Positions 11,086-22,504 of a stretch of 64,000 nucleotides of DNA are shown here, in pieces (position 1 is the first letter of the stretch; every line of letters begins with the position of its first letter). The stretch comes from Caprella mutica (taxonomy: Eukaryota > Arthropoda > Malacostraca > Amphipoda > Caprellidae). The stretch lies in the NCBI GenBank assembly GCA_947561585.1, contig CANNZV010002291.1, forward strand, positions 62,001 through 126,000, read 5' to 3'. The position numbers and the translations under genes were made by a program. The notes under the pieces were generated by a model. It made no database searches. It was given only the letters and a program-made list of their open reading frames with translations, and was not told the origin of the DNA.

Positions 11086-12454
11086 TTTACTATTTAATTA
11101 AAGTCTAAATTAAGAGTGTATAATGAACAAAATTATGAGGATTAGCTAGGAAAATCCATTGCATTTTTTAGAGCTAAATTTATCCTACATCTGAAGATTT
11201 ATTAATAGTTTAACATTTAATATAAATAATTTACCTATATAAAACAATTCTCAGTTAATAATTCTCTTCATTTCTTTATTAATATGGTTTTCTATATTTT
11301 CTGAATCTACTTTCAGATCTTTATGAAGAATTGATTTAGTAGAATGTAGATCAACGTCATCAACCATCGGAGTCCTCTTCAATTCATTTGAATGATTCAG
11401 GAACAATTATGCAAGGTCAAAGTAGGTATTTGAAAATGTTAGATGATTTTTGAATATGTATGTACAATATGATTAGCTCTCACTTTTTCATATGCTTTTA
11501 GAAATGCAGACATGAAAAGAATATCTCATCACAAAAGGAAAAAGAGTAGGTGATGTTATTGATAATGTGTATAAACGATACTATAAATTTCTAGTATATA
11601 TATATTAATATACGAATCTTTTATTTCAGGAATTTGAAACCTATAACAGTTACAGACAATGACGAAGATTCAAATTGTACTTCTAAATGAAATATCTAAA
11701 ACTTAAATGTTTATATTTCGTTTTCAATTTGACCTTGGTAATTCTATTATCATATTTCTATATCAGTGCCTATGAGTAAGATGAATTGCACTAAAATGTG
11801 GTTTAGAAGATAAAGGCTTTATTATTATTTATTAAGTTATAGTATAATTGCAGCATATTAAAGATTTATTTTGTAATCTAGCCTGGTTATTTCATTTATC
11901 TAGCCTACCTATTTATCATTAAGTAAAGTTATTTACGTCTTCTAACTACTAATTTATAAACTGACATGATGATGTTATTTATTCAATCCAATCTATTTAT
12001 TTACAACTAATAACCATATATCAATTCATCGGATCGAAAACATTTCAAAAGGCAAAGATTAGTCTAGGTGATCAACTATTTTTTATAATCCAAAAAGTAT
12101 GCATATCACAGAAGCAAAAGTAGAAAATAAATGAACATGTTAGATTTGGTCGTATAGAATATATAGTCTAATCTAATTGATACCAACTTGAGATTATGAT
12201 TTAATAGAGATATAGTGACTGGAAGAAAAGTCATTTAAAAAGTTTGGCTACTGCTAACGTGAACGAGATTTCAACCTATACTAATAGTTGATATACATTT
12301 ACTTGACAAAGTATAACCGGAAGTCATACCGCCTGAAACCCGCAGTCTGACATACTCAGCGCAAACCCCGTTTGTTTTACTGGTTCCTAAGAATTTGGTC
12401 TCAGTGTAAGATCAACCTTAGACTTCATATTACCATACTGTCCACAGTTACTTA
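11086..12454. other. AT-rich sequence, no gene recognised
   Basis: No transposon ends or arrays seen. A GC-richer patch at about 12315-12415 has a 31-codon plus-strand frame (PEVIPPETRSLTYSAQ...), too short to call. Confidence 0.4.
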
Positions 12455-12735
12455 GTTTACTAGTAGTTGATATAACCACGTGAGATGTTGATATAACCTA
12501 CAGGAATAGTTGATATAACCAACACGTGAAGTTGATGTAACCTACACGAGTAGTCGATATAACCTACACGAGTGGTTGATGTAACCTACACGAGTAGTTG
12601 ATATAACCTGCACGAGTAGTTGATGTAACCTACACGAGTAGTTGGTATAACCTGCAGTAGTTTGTATAACACATAAGAGTGATTGGAGAAACATAAACAA
12701 GTAGTTGATGTAACATTGATCTGCAGTCTTCATCC
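12455..12735. repeat. Minisatellite, 22-bp unit (TGATATAACCTACACGAGTAGT)
   Basis: About 12 head-to-tail copies, conserved in the centre and more diverged at the edges. The minus-strand frame through it is repeat-driven. Confidence 0.9.
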
Positions 12736-14114
12736 TTTAGATTAAGAAGTCAAAATTAATAATTAGTCTCTAAGGTAGTGTTGAGAGAAAACTTTAACTG
12801 TTACTATTACGCTATCAAACTTATTAATTCTAAGTAAATTCAATTCTGGTAAAATCCACCCCGTTGAATTCCTCCAACAATAAATTCCATCCATGATAGA
12901 TTAACTTAAATATGTACTATAAAAAAACGAGTCTTCGCATGATTTTAATTTCTAAAGTTTTCATTTTCTAATTTAATATTATTTTCAAATTTTAGAAATT
13001 GATTGTCGTGTACCCAAAGTAAATTTAAAATATTAATTATCAAACTTTATTTTTAGAAATATGAAATTAGTAAACTGTCAAAAAATCATTACTGATACAC
13101 TTTTCTTGGACTGTACCTAAATTTTATCAATTTCGAATCCACCCGGCGGGATGGGTAGCCCATAACCTAACCTTTGATGAATATTTTATTTCTACATTTG
13201 CCTGGGGACAGTGGTGGAATTTAACAGACTTGAATATTCCGTAGTAGAGTTTACCGGCCATCAAACTTACTTACCTCGTTGGAAAATTTATAATCGGAGA
13301 TCATCTATGTATATATTAGAGTCGATTGATGAACAAATTACGAAAAGGATCTATATAAAATTTTAATAATCTTCCTCAAGCATATAAGGAAAAGGATTTC
13401 TCTTCCATTGGATCCTTTAATCACATGTTTTAGATAGTTCCTTTATCTCATTTGCCCTCTGATTATGACAAATATATAATTTCGTTCATCATCAATGAAA
13501 ATCTCCAACGAGAGACATTACTAAAACAGCTTTTACTCTATGCGATTTATAAAATTTGAACTTCTAATTTGATTTTTTTTTCATCGATTTAAATCTTCAA
13601 ATTTTGATGATTACCGATTATAGTTTTCTTCCAATGTATTCTCTATCAGAGAATTTTCTGCTTAGAGTATATTATACGAGTGCCTTTTTGTACTAGAATT
13701 TAGAGTATTTTTGACTGTCCTGCACTCTAGTGGATGTTTCAATATCTCACACTGAACTATTTCAAGTGTACAAATGCAACCATGTTCATAGACAGTTGAT
13801 TTTCTATAAAAAAATGAAATCTAGATTTTTAGGAGTATGTTTCAGAAACTGGAAATTGTATCCACTCTCTCACGCGTATCCATGACACACTCATATCACC
13901 CTATTCGTAAAGAATTCTCCAATGTCTTTGATTTCTAATTAAGTCGATGGATTATAAATGTTCTTTTTCTTCAATTTTGTAAAATTCTATACTGTAGTCT
14001 TAAGAAATTTAAATTGTAACCTTTGAACTCATTATTCAGTGTTGAAATTTTGTCAAGTTACTCGAATTTAATATTTAGGAAATTATTTCCATTAATTGGA
14101 AACTTTAAAAGGAA
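12736..14114. other. AT-rich sequence, no gene recognised
   Basis: No repeats or transposon ends seen. On the minus strand 13304-13275 reads MISDYKFSNE followed exactly by GTAAGTAAG, a consensus splice donor. It is reported as a weak exon candidate in the findings. Confidence 0.4.
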
Positions 14115-14264
14115 ATCCTGTATAGTGAATGACGTGTCATGAGTAAGGAAGTAGCTTCTATAGTGATAGAAGTTGTTGCTATCTTATGGTAGACTGAAAA
14201 ATATTTGTTCAGTATAGAGGCTACTTACTTACTCAGGACACTATGTTCACTACATATACAGGAT
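14115..14264. mobile_element. 150-bp palindromic MITE
   Basis: ATCCTGTATAGTGAATGACG at the left end matches, in inverse, the right end (TTCACTACATATACAGGAT). The arms extend inward through GAGTAAGNAAGTAG for roughly 45-50 bp each, so nearly the whole element folds into one hairpin. Related elements lie at 10647 and 14641. Confidence 0.8.
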
Positions 14265-14640
14265 TATGGAGTAGTTCTACAGTACATGATTGAAGTATAA
14301 CGGAATATAAGACTTATCCATGTAAACTATATGATGAAATTCATTGCAAATAAACGTCGTTGCACATATATAGATATTAACATTGAAAATAATATGGTGG
14401 TGCCATAGAAAATGGGAAGGGTCCCCTCTCAATCTTCTATAGCCCCGCCATAACTTGCTCACTGATTTTCTTTGTTTTTAATGCTTTATAAACTGTTGAG
14501 CACTTCACTAGATTAATGCGTAGTGATTGAGGTAATGTCTTCTTAGAAAAAACTTATAAATAAATCTTCTCATTACGAAAATAAAAAATTACCAATACAT
14601 TGGAACTCTTCAATAGCGAATGAGTTACGATTTAGCCTGA

Positions 14641-14737
14641 ATAGTGAATACATTTTCTTTAGTCTTCCATAACTGGACATCCCTTTTAGAAAACTGATAG
14701 CTATTTTATGGCAGAACACAGAAAACTTGTTCACTAT
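14641..14737. mobile_element. ~97-bp MITE of the TAGTGAA family
   Basis: Left arm TAGTGAATACATTTTCTTTA and right arm GAAAACTTGTTCACTA are imperfect inverse copies, with TTCCATAAC and TTATGGCAGAA also pairing inside. Shorter and more diverged than the copy at 14115. Confidence 0.55.
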
Positions 14738-15977
14738 TTAAGCTATCTGAACATAAGTAATTAAACTATTTGAACTTTAGAAATTTCTGATAAAACGATA
14801 AATAAATACCCACATTCCGAGTACTGTGAACTAAATTGAGTGCACTCCAATTCATAGGTTTTATTCTAGAGGACATTACGACACTGCTCTAAAATACACC
14901 TAAATGCACTACTATTAGGGTGGAGCGTGTTTTTCAACTTTTCAGAGTTGGGTTTGGTAATTGTGATATTTTTTTATAGACCCCTGGGTCATCCATCATC
15001 TTCATCACACGCAAGAGCCCAGAGATATGAAAAATCAATAAAAATCGTATTTAAGTTTTCTATCAAATCACGCGTAATTGTGACACATAAAAAGAAGTTG
15101 GCAAGTCTTGACTTTGTTCCTACATTAATATCAAGTATGTTTTTTTAAATTTTAAAAGTTAAAAGATATAAACGTATTGGCGTAAATCAAGTAAATCGAA
15201 AAGTTAATTTCAATGTGGTGACCCAAACAACACAAGTTGATTGGGTCCATGTGGGGACTAGGTTGACAAATTGTATTGGTACTGTGTGGTTATTTGTAAA
15301 ATGGGCCAACATGGTGACAGCATGGGCTGTTATGTTGAAACCATCTTGTCCCCAGATGTTACCGATATGTTAATCAAATTTCAGCCATATAATGTTGATA
15401 CGCTATATATTGATCAGATTGGGGCAATGTGAGAATTCAATGGGATAGATTCGCTACATTGAATCAACCTTCTCCCAAGGTAATATTCCATGAGAATGGA
15501 AAACCATATTATCCCCATGTAATTTCTAGGCTACTTTTCCAGTCTGCCATCTCTTGCCGATCTAATCATCTAGTGCTCATGTTGGCACAATGTGTCATGG
15601 TTGCTTGGGGACTTGTGGCAACGGAGGTATAGAAAGAAATACAGCTTGTTACCCGCTCAACACACATCAATCAGTCCCTTCGCTTTCATGTAGAACACAT
15701 ACACTCGCGAGAAACACATTTATTCGTCCATTCAATCACAGCTCTGCTCTCTCAGTTACATATGTCTTATATACCTATGTATTTATTTTTCCTATTATGT
15801 TAAATACTTTTACTTGAAATTTGGTACACATTAGTTTAGTATACATACTGACAATATGTAAAAATACAGTATCGTAAGTTCATTAATATGACATGTGTTT
15901 TTTATACACAGGGTAAAGCCTTCCGATACCTTCTGAACGTCAAATTCATTTGGTGTGCCGGGCATCCCACTTAAAGT
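14738..15977. other. Non-coding sequence, no feature recognised
   Basis: The stretch 15200-15640 is less AT-rich and carries overlapping open frames of 60-75 codons (15429-15632, 15590-15817). None has a recognisable domain or codon bias, and I do not call them genes. Confidence 0.4.
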
Positions 15978-16163
15978 ACCACTGCATTAGAGACACCCTG
16001 GTTGAGGGTGGTTGAATAACCACTAATAAATGTAAATAAAGTGCACAGTGAAGAGTTAAAACAACCACCTATAGTTGTAAATAAAGTACACAATGGAGAA
16101 TTAAAACAACTAGCTACCAATTGTTGTAAATAATGTACACAATAGAGGAATAAAACGACCACA
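15978..16163 (-). repeat. Dispersed ~45-bp repeat, three units
   Basis: On the minus strand it reads, with variations, TGTGCACTTTATTTACAACT followed by GGTGGTTGTTTTAACTCTTC. The same unit recurs at about 30190-30325, 40108-40145 and 62850-63050 on the plus strand. Confidence 0.75.
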
Positions 16164-17574
16164 AATGCTTGAAATTGATTTCTAAGTGGAAGTTAAGATT
16201 TCCTCTTTATAACAATCTTTAAGAATATTTAACCTAATACACACAATTAAATATATCTTTAATGAAAAAGAAATACGTAGCAAAATTACAATAATCTTTA
16301 ATTATTATCGACATTTAGCTGTCCACTCTTAGTAAGAGGGCAAAAAGCACCAAATTTGGCACAGTTTGTCCTAAAGCAGAGAAATGTTTCAACAGACAGA
16401 TCTTCAAGGACTTTCCAATGAGAGATCTAATTTTGTGGACTGAACAATTTACTAAATTGCTTCAGAAATATTAGAAGAAAAGACAGGAAATGGTGTCAAG
16501 ATAATATCTTTTAACTTTGCGACCTAAATTGGATAGCAATTTGTGAAAATTGTTATACATATTGAAGAAATAATAGAAAAGGTAATGAACGAACCTATTA
16601 TCTTATGAATATAATATGAGTTATAAAAGAAGTTATACAGGTTTTTGATTATTAAAATACGTTCACTGTATACAAGAAAATGGTATATACTCAATGAATG
16701 TATTTAGATAGTCATAAAACATCATAATCTATATTACTAGTTATTGGAAAAATAAGAATCCAATAATTAGAACTTTACTTATATTAACTGAGGATTTGTT
16801 CATCTCAAACTAGGGTAGGTTCCAAGTTTTGGGACTATTCCACACTTTCAACAATTTAGAATTAAAATAAAATATCTAATATTGGCCATCCAATAAATTT
16901 CAATAATTATTAGCTATCCATGGTACCTGCAGCTATCATGGATACTAATTAGAATAACAGTTTAATACACTATTTTTTATTATATAATCGAATATTGGAA
17001 ACCGTCTGATAATTTGGAAAATAACATAGAATAAATATATTTCATATTTATCTTAGTTAGATATAATTTTCTTTAATCATTTCATTTTTTGATTGTTTAA
17101 GATTAAAAAAAAAACACAAATTACTTCAATGCAATAACGAAAATAAGTTATTAAAGAAAAAAAATCATCTAACTCTCAAAAATTCATAAATATTCTAATG
17201 TTTATTTCAAAGTATGATGTTACTAATTAATTTAACTCATATTGTCTCTTTTTAAAATTTTATATTAATTTGTTTACACTGTGAAAAACAACCCGAAAAA
17301 ATATTAATTTGCAGCACATTCAATGATAAATATTGTTTTCAATTAGATCATGTTGCAGCCTGACCTATTTTTAATATAATTGATTTGAAATTCGCAAAAT
17401 GGATCGTTCATTTGATCTTTTTCAGATCCAGTCAAGTGTGATCTGTCACTAATGACAATTTAATTGCAATATCAGTAAATACTGAGAAGATTTTATTCAT
17501 CAAACGAATGAAAAATCACTGATATTGTAAACATGTGTATTTCTATCATTTTATATTTAATTTAACGAGAATTT
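16164..17574. other. AT-rich sequence with one unassigned open stretch
   Basis: From about 16321 to 16470 both strands have ~50-codon frames without stops, in a patch richer in GC than its surroundings. No family recognised, and it may be transposon debris. The rest shows no repeats. Confidence 0.4.
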
Positions 17575-18325
17575 TAAGTACCCTGGAAATTTAGAACAAC
17601 AGGACATTTTGGAACAACAGGACCTTTTGGAACAACAAGACATTTTGGAACAACAGGACCTTTTGGAACAACAGGACCTTGAACAACAGGATACTTAGGA
17701 ATTAGAGAACACACATAGGTACTAGAGGGCACACATAGGAACAAGAGGACACACAAATAAATCAGAAAACACACATAGGAACCAGAGGAAACTTAGGTCC
17801 AATATAAGACAAATTGAAAATAAGAATATTTACAACATGAACAATTGAACATATTGAGAAATAAAATTGAAAAGAGGAAAACAAATTTAAAGGTAATACA
17901 TGTCCTCGGTAGCAATTATTATTCTCGGGCCAGTTTTGTCCCAATGTTGCCACTGTTGTCCTATCATTGTCCCAAGAAAAATTGCTACCAGGGGCAGTTA
18001 CAGCTATAACGATTGACGGATGGTTTAATCTTTTCTTAATACAATTGCTTACAGAGGTAAATTGAGCCTCTTATAGATATATAGTTACATCGTATAAGTT
18101 AAGAAGTTTAGAATTCTTGAAAATGATTGTCAGCATTAACTAGATAACAAGAACTTTAAGATAAAGAACTCATATAGAAAAGTGTATCCAACATACAACA
18201 GTAAGTCATAAAACTCATTGTTAGGTCCTGGTTATTCACTTCTTTTTCCTGACGATGAATAGAAATCTTTCCAGTCGAAAGCTTGAAACTTGAAAAACCT
18301 TAAACGTCCAATTTGAATAACCTTT
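17575..18325. mobile_element. Half copy of the large foldback element
   Basis: 17585-17790 is a minisatellite of ACAACAGGACNTTTTGGA and CACACATAGGAAC words. From about 17800 to 18325 the sequence follows the right arm of the foldback element at 26888-27954: CAACATACAAC, then GGTCCTGGTT, then GATGAATAGAA, then CGAAAGCTT, and it ends TTTGAATAACCTT. A matching inverted left arm is absent. A truncated or decayed second member. Confidence 0.7.
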
Positions 18326-18536
18326 TGATGAATATGAAAATCGTTCCAATCGAATTGCACGAGAGCTCATGATTCCCAAGTTTTTATTGTCACTGTGCAT
18401 TTCATTAAAAAAAAGGTTGTTTGTTTAACCCTCCGCTATGCACCTTATTGAGAAAATAAGTTGGATGTTTTAATCCTCCACGGTCACTTTACCAACAAAT
18501 ATCGATATTTTTTTTCATTAAATCAATACTAATATA

Positions 18537-19110
18537 CAGTATGGATCATAAAAACGAAACTCAACTTTTAATTGATATAACTCAAAAACTAGTAAAATTA
18601 TGGTTTTTCTAATGAATATTTTTATGCTCGTCTACTTGTTTTACATAAATTATGAAAAATTCAAAAGTATTCATCTATCTTTATTGATGCTTGGGACAAA
18701 CCAAATAAATACGAAAATTAATTCTTTTTAACAAAAAGCTTAACACAATAATCCTTTACAATATATCAATAAAAACCATCATTAAATTAATATTTAGTCT
18801 TAATTCCATCTTTACTATCTACCAACTGCCTTCACATGTCCTCCATTTTTTGACATAATTAAATTCTTGTTCTCATTGCTTCCATAATTCATTTTACTAA
18901 TACATGTTTTCTTTGAGTGAATTCACATCACTCGTGATTCTATCCTTCAAGTCGTATGAGTTTTGAAGGCTGAGTATAACACTAAATTCTTCAAATGTCG
19001 CCATATGAAAATATGACCTGGTGTCATGTCCACTTGTCCAGTGATCTTGGTGGCCACTTATTTGCATACATAAGTTCAATAATGCGATATATGAACACAA
19101 CTGTTAGTAA
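18537..19110 (-). pseudogene. 3' end of a decayed mariner-like transposase
   Basis: On the minus strand, fragments in different frames resemble the C-terminal part of a mariner-like transposase: KWPPRSLD (compare WPPRSPD, the region before the third catalytic acid) and LKDRITSDVNSLKENM. These are followed by a 3' UTR-like stretch ending ...GATCCATACTG and a TA. The N-terminal half is missing and frames are broken many times. Probably an old insertion. Confidence 0.6.
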
Positions 19111-19114
19111 ATGT

Positions 19115-19200
19115 CGCACAGCAATCTTTATGGCAGCAATGAGAACAATGATTCAATTATATTCGTGATGAAATGGAGGACATGTGGAGGAAGTCGATAG
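19115..19200 (+). pseudogene. Inverted second fragment of the same mariner 3' end
   Basis: The plus strand near 19130-19195 (AATGAGAACAATGATTCAAT, then AATGGAGGACATGTGGAGG) matches the minus strand of 18820-18885. The frame reads NGGHVEEV, the usual end of mariner-like transposases. Two decayed copies thus lie tail to tail. Confidence 0.55.
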
Positions 19201-19228
19201 ATAGTAAGGAAGATATATACATTTACTA

Positions 19229-19450
19229 TACTGTAGCGAGCATAAGTTAAGGGACAGTGAAAAAAGTTTAGAACATTTGTTTATTGCAAAGGAAATAGTC
19301 AACGAAAATGCTCGAAACTTAACAACAATAAAGTTACACATCATGAGGGTTTTTGGTAGAACAAATATTTACCAAAATATTCAACTATTACCATAAGAGG
19401 ACGAAAAAGACACTGAGCAAAAGTTAAGGAACAGTTATCAATAAACCAGT
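19229..19450. mobile_element. Solo end of a Tc1-like element with two direct-repeat motifs
   Basis: After a TA the sequence reads CTGTAGCGAGCATAAGTTAA then GGGACAG. About 165 bp inward it reads GCAAAAGTTAAGGAACAG. An outer and an inner copy of one motif in a ~200-bp end is the IR/DR arrangement of the intact element at 38422. No transposase or opposite end follows. Confidence 0.6.
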
Positions 19451-19815
19451 ACAAACTGAATAATTTTAGTTAAAAAGACTATTTCAATGCATTAAATTGT
19501 TTCTATATGTTATCTAATTATTGGCGAAGATCGTGCCATGGTAGCAACGACCATGATGTGCAACTTGCAACGACCATGGCACATATAGGTGCTAAAAGTC
19601 CACTTTGCCGATGTCAATACATAATTTCAAAATTTAGATTCGCCTAGGGTGACCAAATGGATGGATGAAATAAAGGCAAATAATATATCCTAAACTTTTA
19701 ATTTAAGAAAAATAATTAATTACAAAAGATTTTTTAAGTTGAATGCTATTAAATTATTGAAGTTGGGGGTTTTGGATTGAATTTAGGACTAAGTAATCTT
19801 TAAAGACAACAAAGT

Positions 19816-20057
19816 TTATAAATGAGATAGGACTGCTTCATACAGAGGATTGCATTCTGGTTGCTCCACAGTGTAGCTAGTTACAGGCATACACTCTACA
19901 CAATACTCAACTCCAGAGATTTGGTGCGAATAACTGCCGTCAGAAGAGTAGTGAAAATGTTTTGACTTAGTGATATTAGGCTCGTCTAGCCATAAGATGG
20001 GAATAGCGCTGTAGTACGAACTAGTGTCTCAAGTTAGTGCGAGACTCAGCAGTGGTG
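19816..20057 (-). CDS. Candidate 3' terminal exon, unknown protein
   Basis: On the minus strand the frame from 20028 to the TAA at 19818-19816 is open for 70 codons (YSAIPILWLDEPNITKSKHF..., ending VLSHL). It has a protein-like composition, far richer in codons such as GAG, CTG and GTG than the flanks. A pyrimidine-rich acceptor, TTCTTTTTCAG, ends at 20058. Read from there in this frame, one TGA occurs just before 20028. Either another acceptor is used or the copy is a pseudogene. No domain recognised. It pairs with the segment at 20269-20415. Confidence 0.45.
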
Positions 20058-20268
20058 CTGAAAAAGAATTACACAAGTAAGCGAACTGCGTTAAATCTCA
20101 CCGAGACACAAATAAAGGGGGCAGAATGACATGTATATAATAAATTTAAAATCGTATGAAAGTAAAACAATCATCAAGATTAACTATTACAATTATCAAA
20201 TCAATAAGTACTAGCTAAATCTAACAGAAATTTAAATACTGAACAGAGACAGGAAATGTTTAACTTAC

Positions 20269-20415
20269 CGAAAGGACCCTAAATTCTCCACCATCAACAG
20301 CATCGACTAAACAAATCAAGTTCAGATCGATACTGGTGATAAATTCGGTACCTTCCGATATGAACACAGAACTATTTGGCAACTCAAAATAATGCCAAAA
20401 TTTGAAGAAAAGAAT
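20269..20415 (-). CDS. Candidate internal exon, unknown protein
   Basis: The minus-strand frame is open for 49 codons and contains FISEGTEFITSIDLNLICLV followed by DAVDGGEFRVLS. It stops exactly at a consensus splice donor (TTTCG|GTAAGT, exon end 20269). The upstream border is unsettled: AG at two places near 20365-20385 could serve. The following 211 bp would be an intron ending TTTTTCAG at 20058. The phase does not join simply with the next exon. I cannot name the protein. Confidence 0.45.
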
Positions 20416-20530
20416 TTAGCAACTCAAATATGGAATAGCAAATAAATTAAAACTAAACAATAGAAATAGCATTCTTGCCCTGACAGCCGACCATAATTAT
20501 GGACGTCAAAGCGGACTTTTGGCACCTATA

Positions 20531-21239
20531 TTGCCAACCATATTGGGTACGGCAGCCCGACCATAATGGCTTTTCTGCCAACCTTAATTTTCAGATTGGG
20601 ATGCGTACCTGTCAGGTGGACATCATAGTTTATGGCTGGCCTTAGTTAGACTAAATGATCCTTTAATCTTTGTACCACTAATTGATTCTTTGTCTTTTCT
20701 TATTTAAATACATTCAAGCTTTATTCAGTCAGAATCAATTAGTCAGTTATGGGAGAATGTTACATATCTTTCATTTTGGGCTTTTGGTTGTTTTTAGATT
20801 GTATGTTTCTAGCGTGTTTATTAATTTTTGTGGATATTCCATGCTTACTGCATACATTTTATTACGTTGTTAATAGTATACCATACATTATTAATATTTA
20901 TTCCATTTATTGCGTTTAAAAATATAAAATTGTTAGATATATTTATATCTTCCCAACATAGCTCTAGCTTCAACGATAGTGTCACTTGCATGAATAATTT
21001 TTTTCAGGTAAAAAGATTGATTTCTATCAACACTTTTTTAGTAATGCCATATACATATTAATATTTAATATATACAGTTAAATATATGCATTTAGCAAAA
21101 TGATACCGTATCAGCTGAATACAAATTTATATAGCAATAGGAATGTAAAACTCATATAAGATATGTGTATTTTTATGCATAAGATATAATGATGAGAACT
21201 ATAGAAAGTCCAACAGAAAGTTATTTTTGAATACATTAA
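20531..21239. other. AT-rich sequence, no gene recognised
   Basis: Frames of 60-80 codons (20682-20873, 20828-21061) are low-complexity and rich in Phe, Ile and Tyr, as expected of AT-rich DNA. Nothing else seen. Confidence 0.4.
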
Positions 21240-21406
21240 ATTTGATTTCCGACAAATTAATTTTTCGGAAAATTTATCCTTCGGCAAATCCGTTTTCGGC
21301 CAATTTGGGATTCGGAAAAAACGTATTCGGAAAAACATTTTCGGCGAATTAGTTTTAGGCAAATTTGTTTTCGGCCAATTCGTTATCAGAAAATCAGCCT
21401 AGACCC
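21240..21406. repeat. Word-built solo MITE arm ending CCTAGACCC
   Basis: Degenerate units such as TTTTCGGCCAATTCG and TTTTCGGCAAATT run up to AGCCTAGACCC. Read inward from the other strand this is GGGTCTAGG, the tip of the hAT-like MITEs. No left partner arm found. A 14-bp array starts immediately after the tip. Confidence 0.7.
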
Positions 21407-21752
21407 AAGTACATCATATCAAATTTACCTTATCAAGTGCATCCTATCAAGTATATCATATCAAGTACATCCTATCATGTACATCTTATCAAGTACATCC
21501 TATCATGTACATCCTATCATGTACATCTTATCAAGTACATCCTATCAAGCACAACTTATCAAGTACATCCTATCATGTACATCTTATCAAGTACATCCTA
21601 TCAAGCACAACTTATCAAGTACATCCTATCAAGCACAACTTATCAAGTACATCCTATCATGTACAATTGTACATCTTATCAAGTACATCCTATCAAGTAC
21701 AACTTATCAAGTATATCCTATCAAGCACAACTTATCAAGTACATCCAACCAA
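21407..21752. repeat. Minisatellite, 14-bp unit (CCTATCAAGTACAT)
   Basis: About 24 copies, with alternating AAGTACATC, ATGTACATC and AAGCACAAC variants. Three overlapping open frames through it arise because stop codons are absent from the unit, and none is a gene. Confidence 0.93.
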
Positions 21753-21924
21753 TTCCATGAGAGTTTACTACCTCATTCCTGACTATCAATTTTCTCGGTG
21801 ACAGTTCCTTCAATTGCTTAAGTCAATCATCAAATTGATGCGAAATGCAATTGAAAATGTCTTCTGCTGGTTTCGAATGATATAAAGTGTGAACGAACGA
21901 GTTTATTTTCTGTCAGTTAGTTTC

Positions 21925-22275
21925 GTATGGTGAATTCTGTGACGTGCGGTGAACTCTGTGACGTATGGTGAACTCTGTGAGGTATGGGGAACTCTATGAC
22001 GTATGGTGAACTATGTGACGTATGGTGAACTCTGTGACGTATGGTGAACTTGCTAACGTATCGTGAACCCTGTGACGTATGGTTATCAGTGTGATGTATG
22101 GTGAACTCTATGACGAATGGTGAATTCTATGACGTATAGTAAGCCCTGTGATGTATGGTGAACCATGTGATCTATAGTGAACTTTTTACCTATGATGAAC
22201 TAGGTGACGAATGGTGAACCCTTTGATATATAGTGAACGTTTTATGTATGGTGAACTCTTTGACGAGTGGTGATT
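21925..22275. repeat. Minisatellite, 19-bp unit (TGACGTATGGTGAACTCTG)
   Basis: About 18 copies with increasing divergence to the right. Confidence 0.93.
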
Positions 22276-22504
22276 TTGGAAACAATAATAATATGGTTAG
22301 TTTTGAGTTATAAGACGATTCTAAATTTATCGTGTAAAACTATATAATTATTTAACTAGAATAATAAGCGAATAATGAAAATCGAATATGTGTATTGTGT
22401 AACCGACCGATAACTGGGAACTTACCCTGCCTCACGAAATGAGTTTTAAACAATCATTAGGGCGAGTATTAGATTTCTTCAGAGATGCAAATGTAATCAA
22501 CGAC

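Larger units (their letters stand above)
19585..20530. mobile_element. TIR-bounded block enclosing exon-like sequence
   Basis: The left end TATAGGTGCTAAAAGTCCAC matches, in inverse, the right end near 20505-20530 (CGGACTTTTGGCACCTATA), with TA at both borders. The enclosed ~0.9 kb has no transposase. It carries two open minus-strand stretches separated by an intron-like segment (separate entries). The flanks hold further inverted words, including GTGCCATGGT and ACCATGGCAC forming a hairpin at 19536-19590. A MITE that has captured a gene fragment would look like this; a fortuitous pair of repeats is the alternative. Confidence 0.5.

Noticed and set aside
10769..11108. Frames with FPQWQFS repeats
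   Set aside because: Translation of the GGCAATTTTCC array.
16321..16470. Degenerate transposase or exon
   Set aside because: About 50 open codons on both strands, but no catalytic motif, no inverted repeats and no convincing splice borders.
21365..21801. Three overlapping frames of 98-131 residues rich in SSTSYQVH
   Set aside because: All three arise from the 14-bp array read in different phases.
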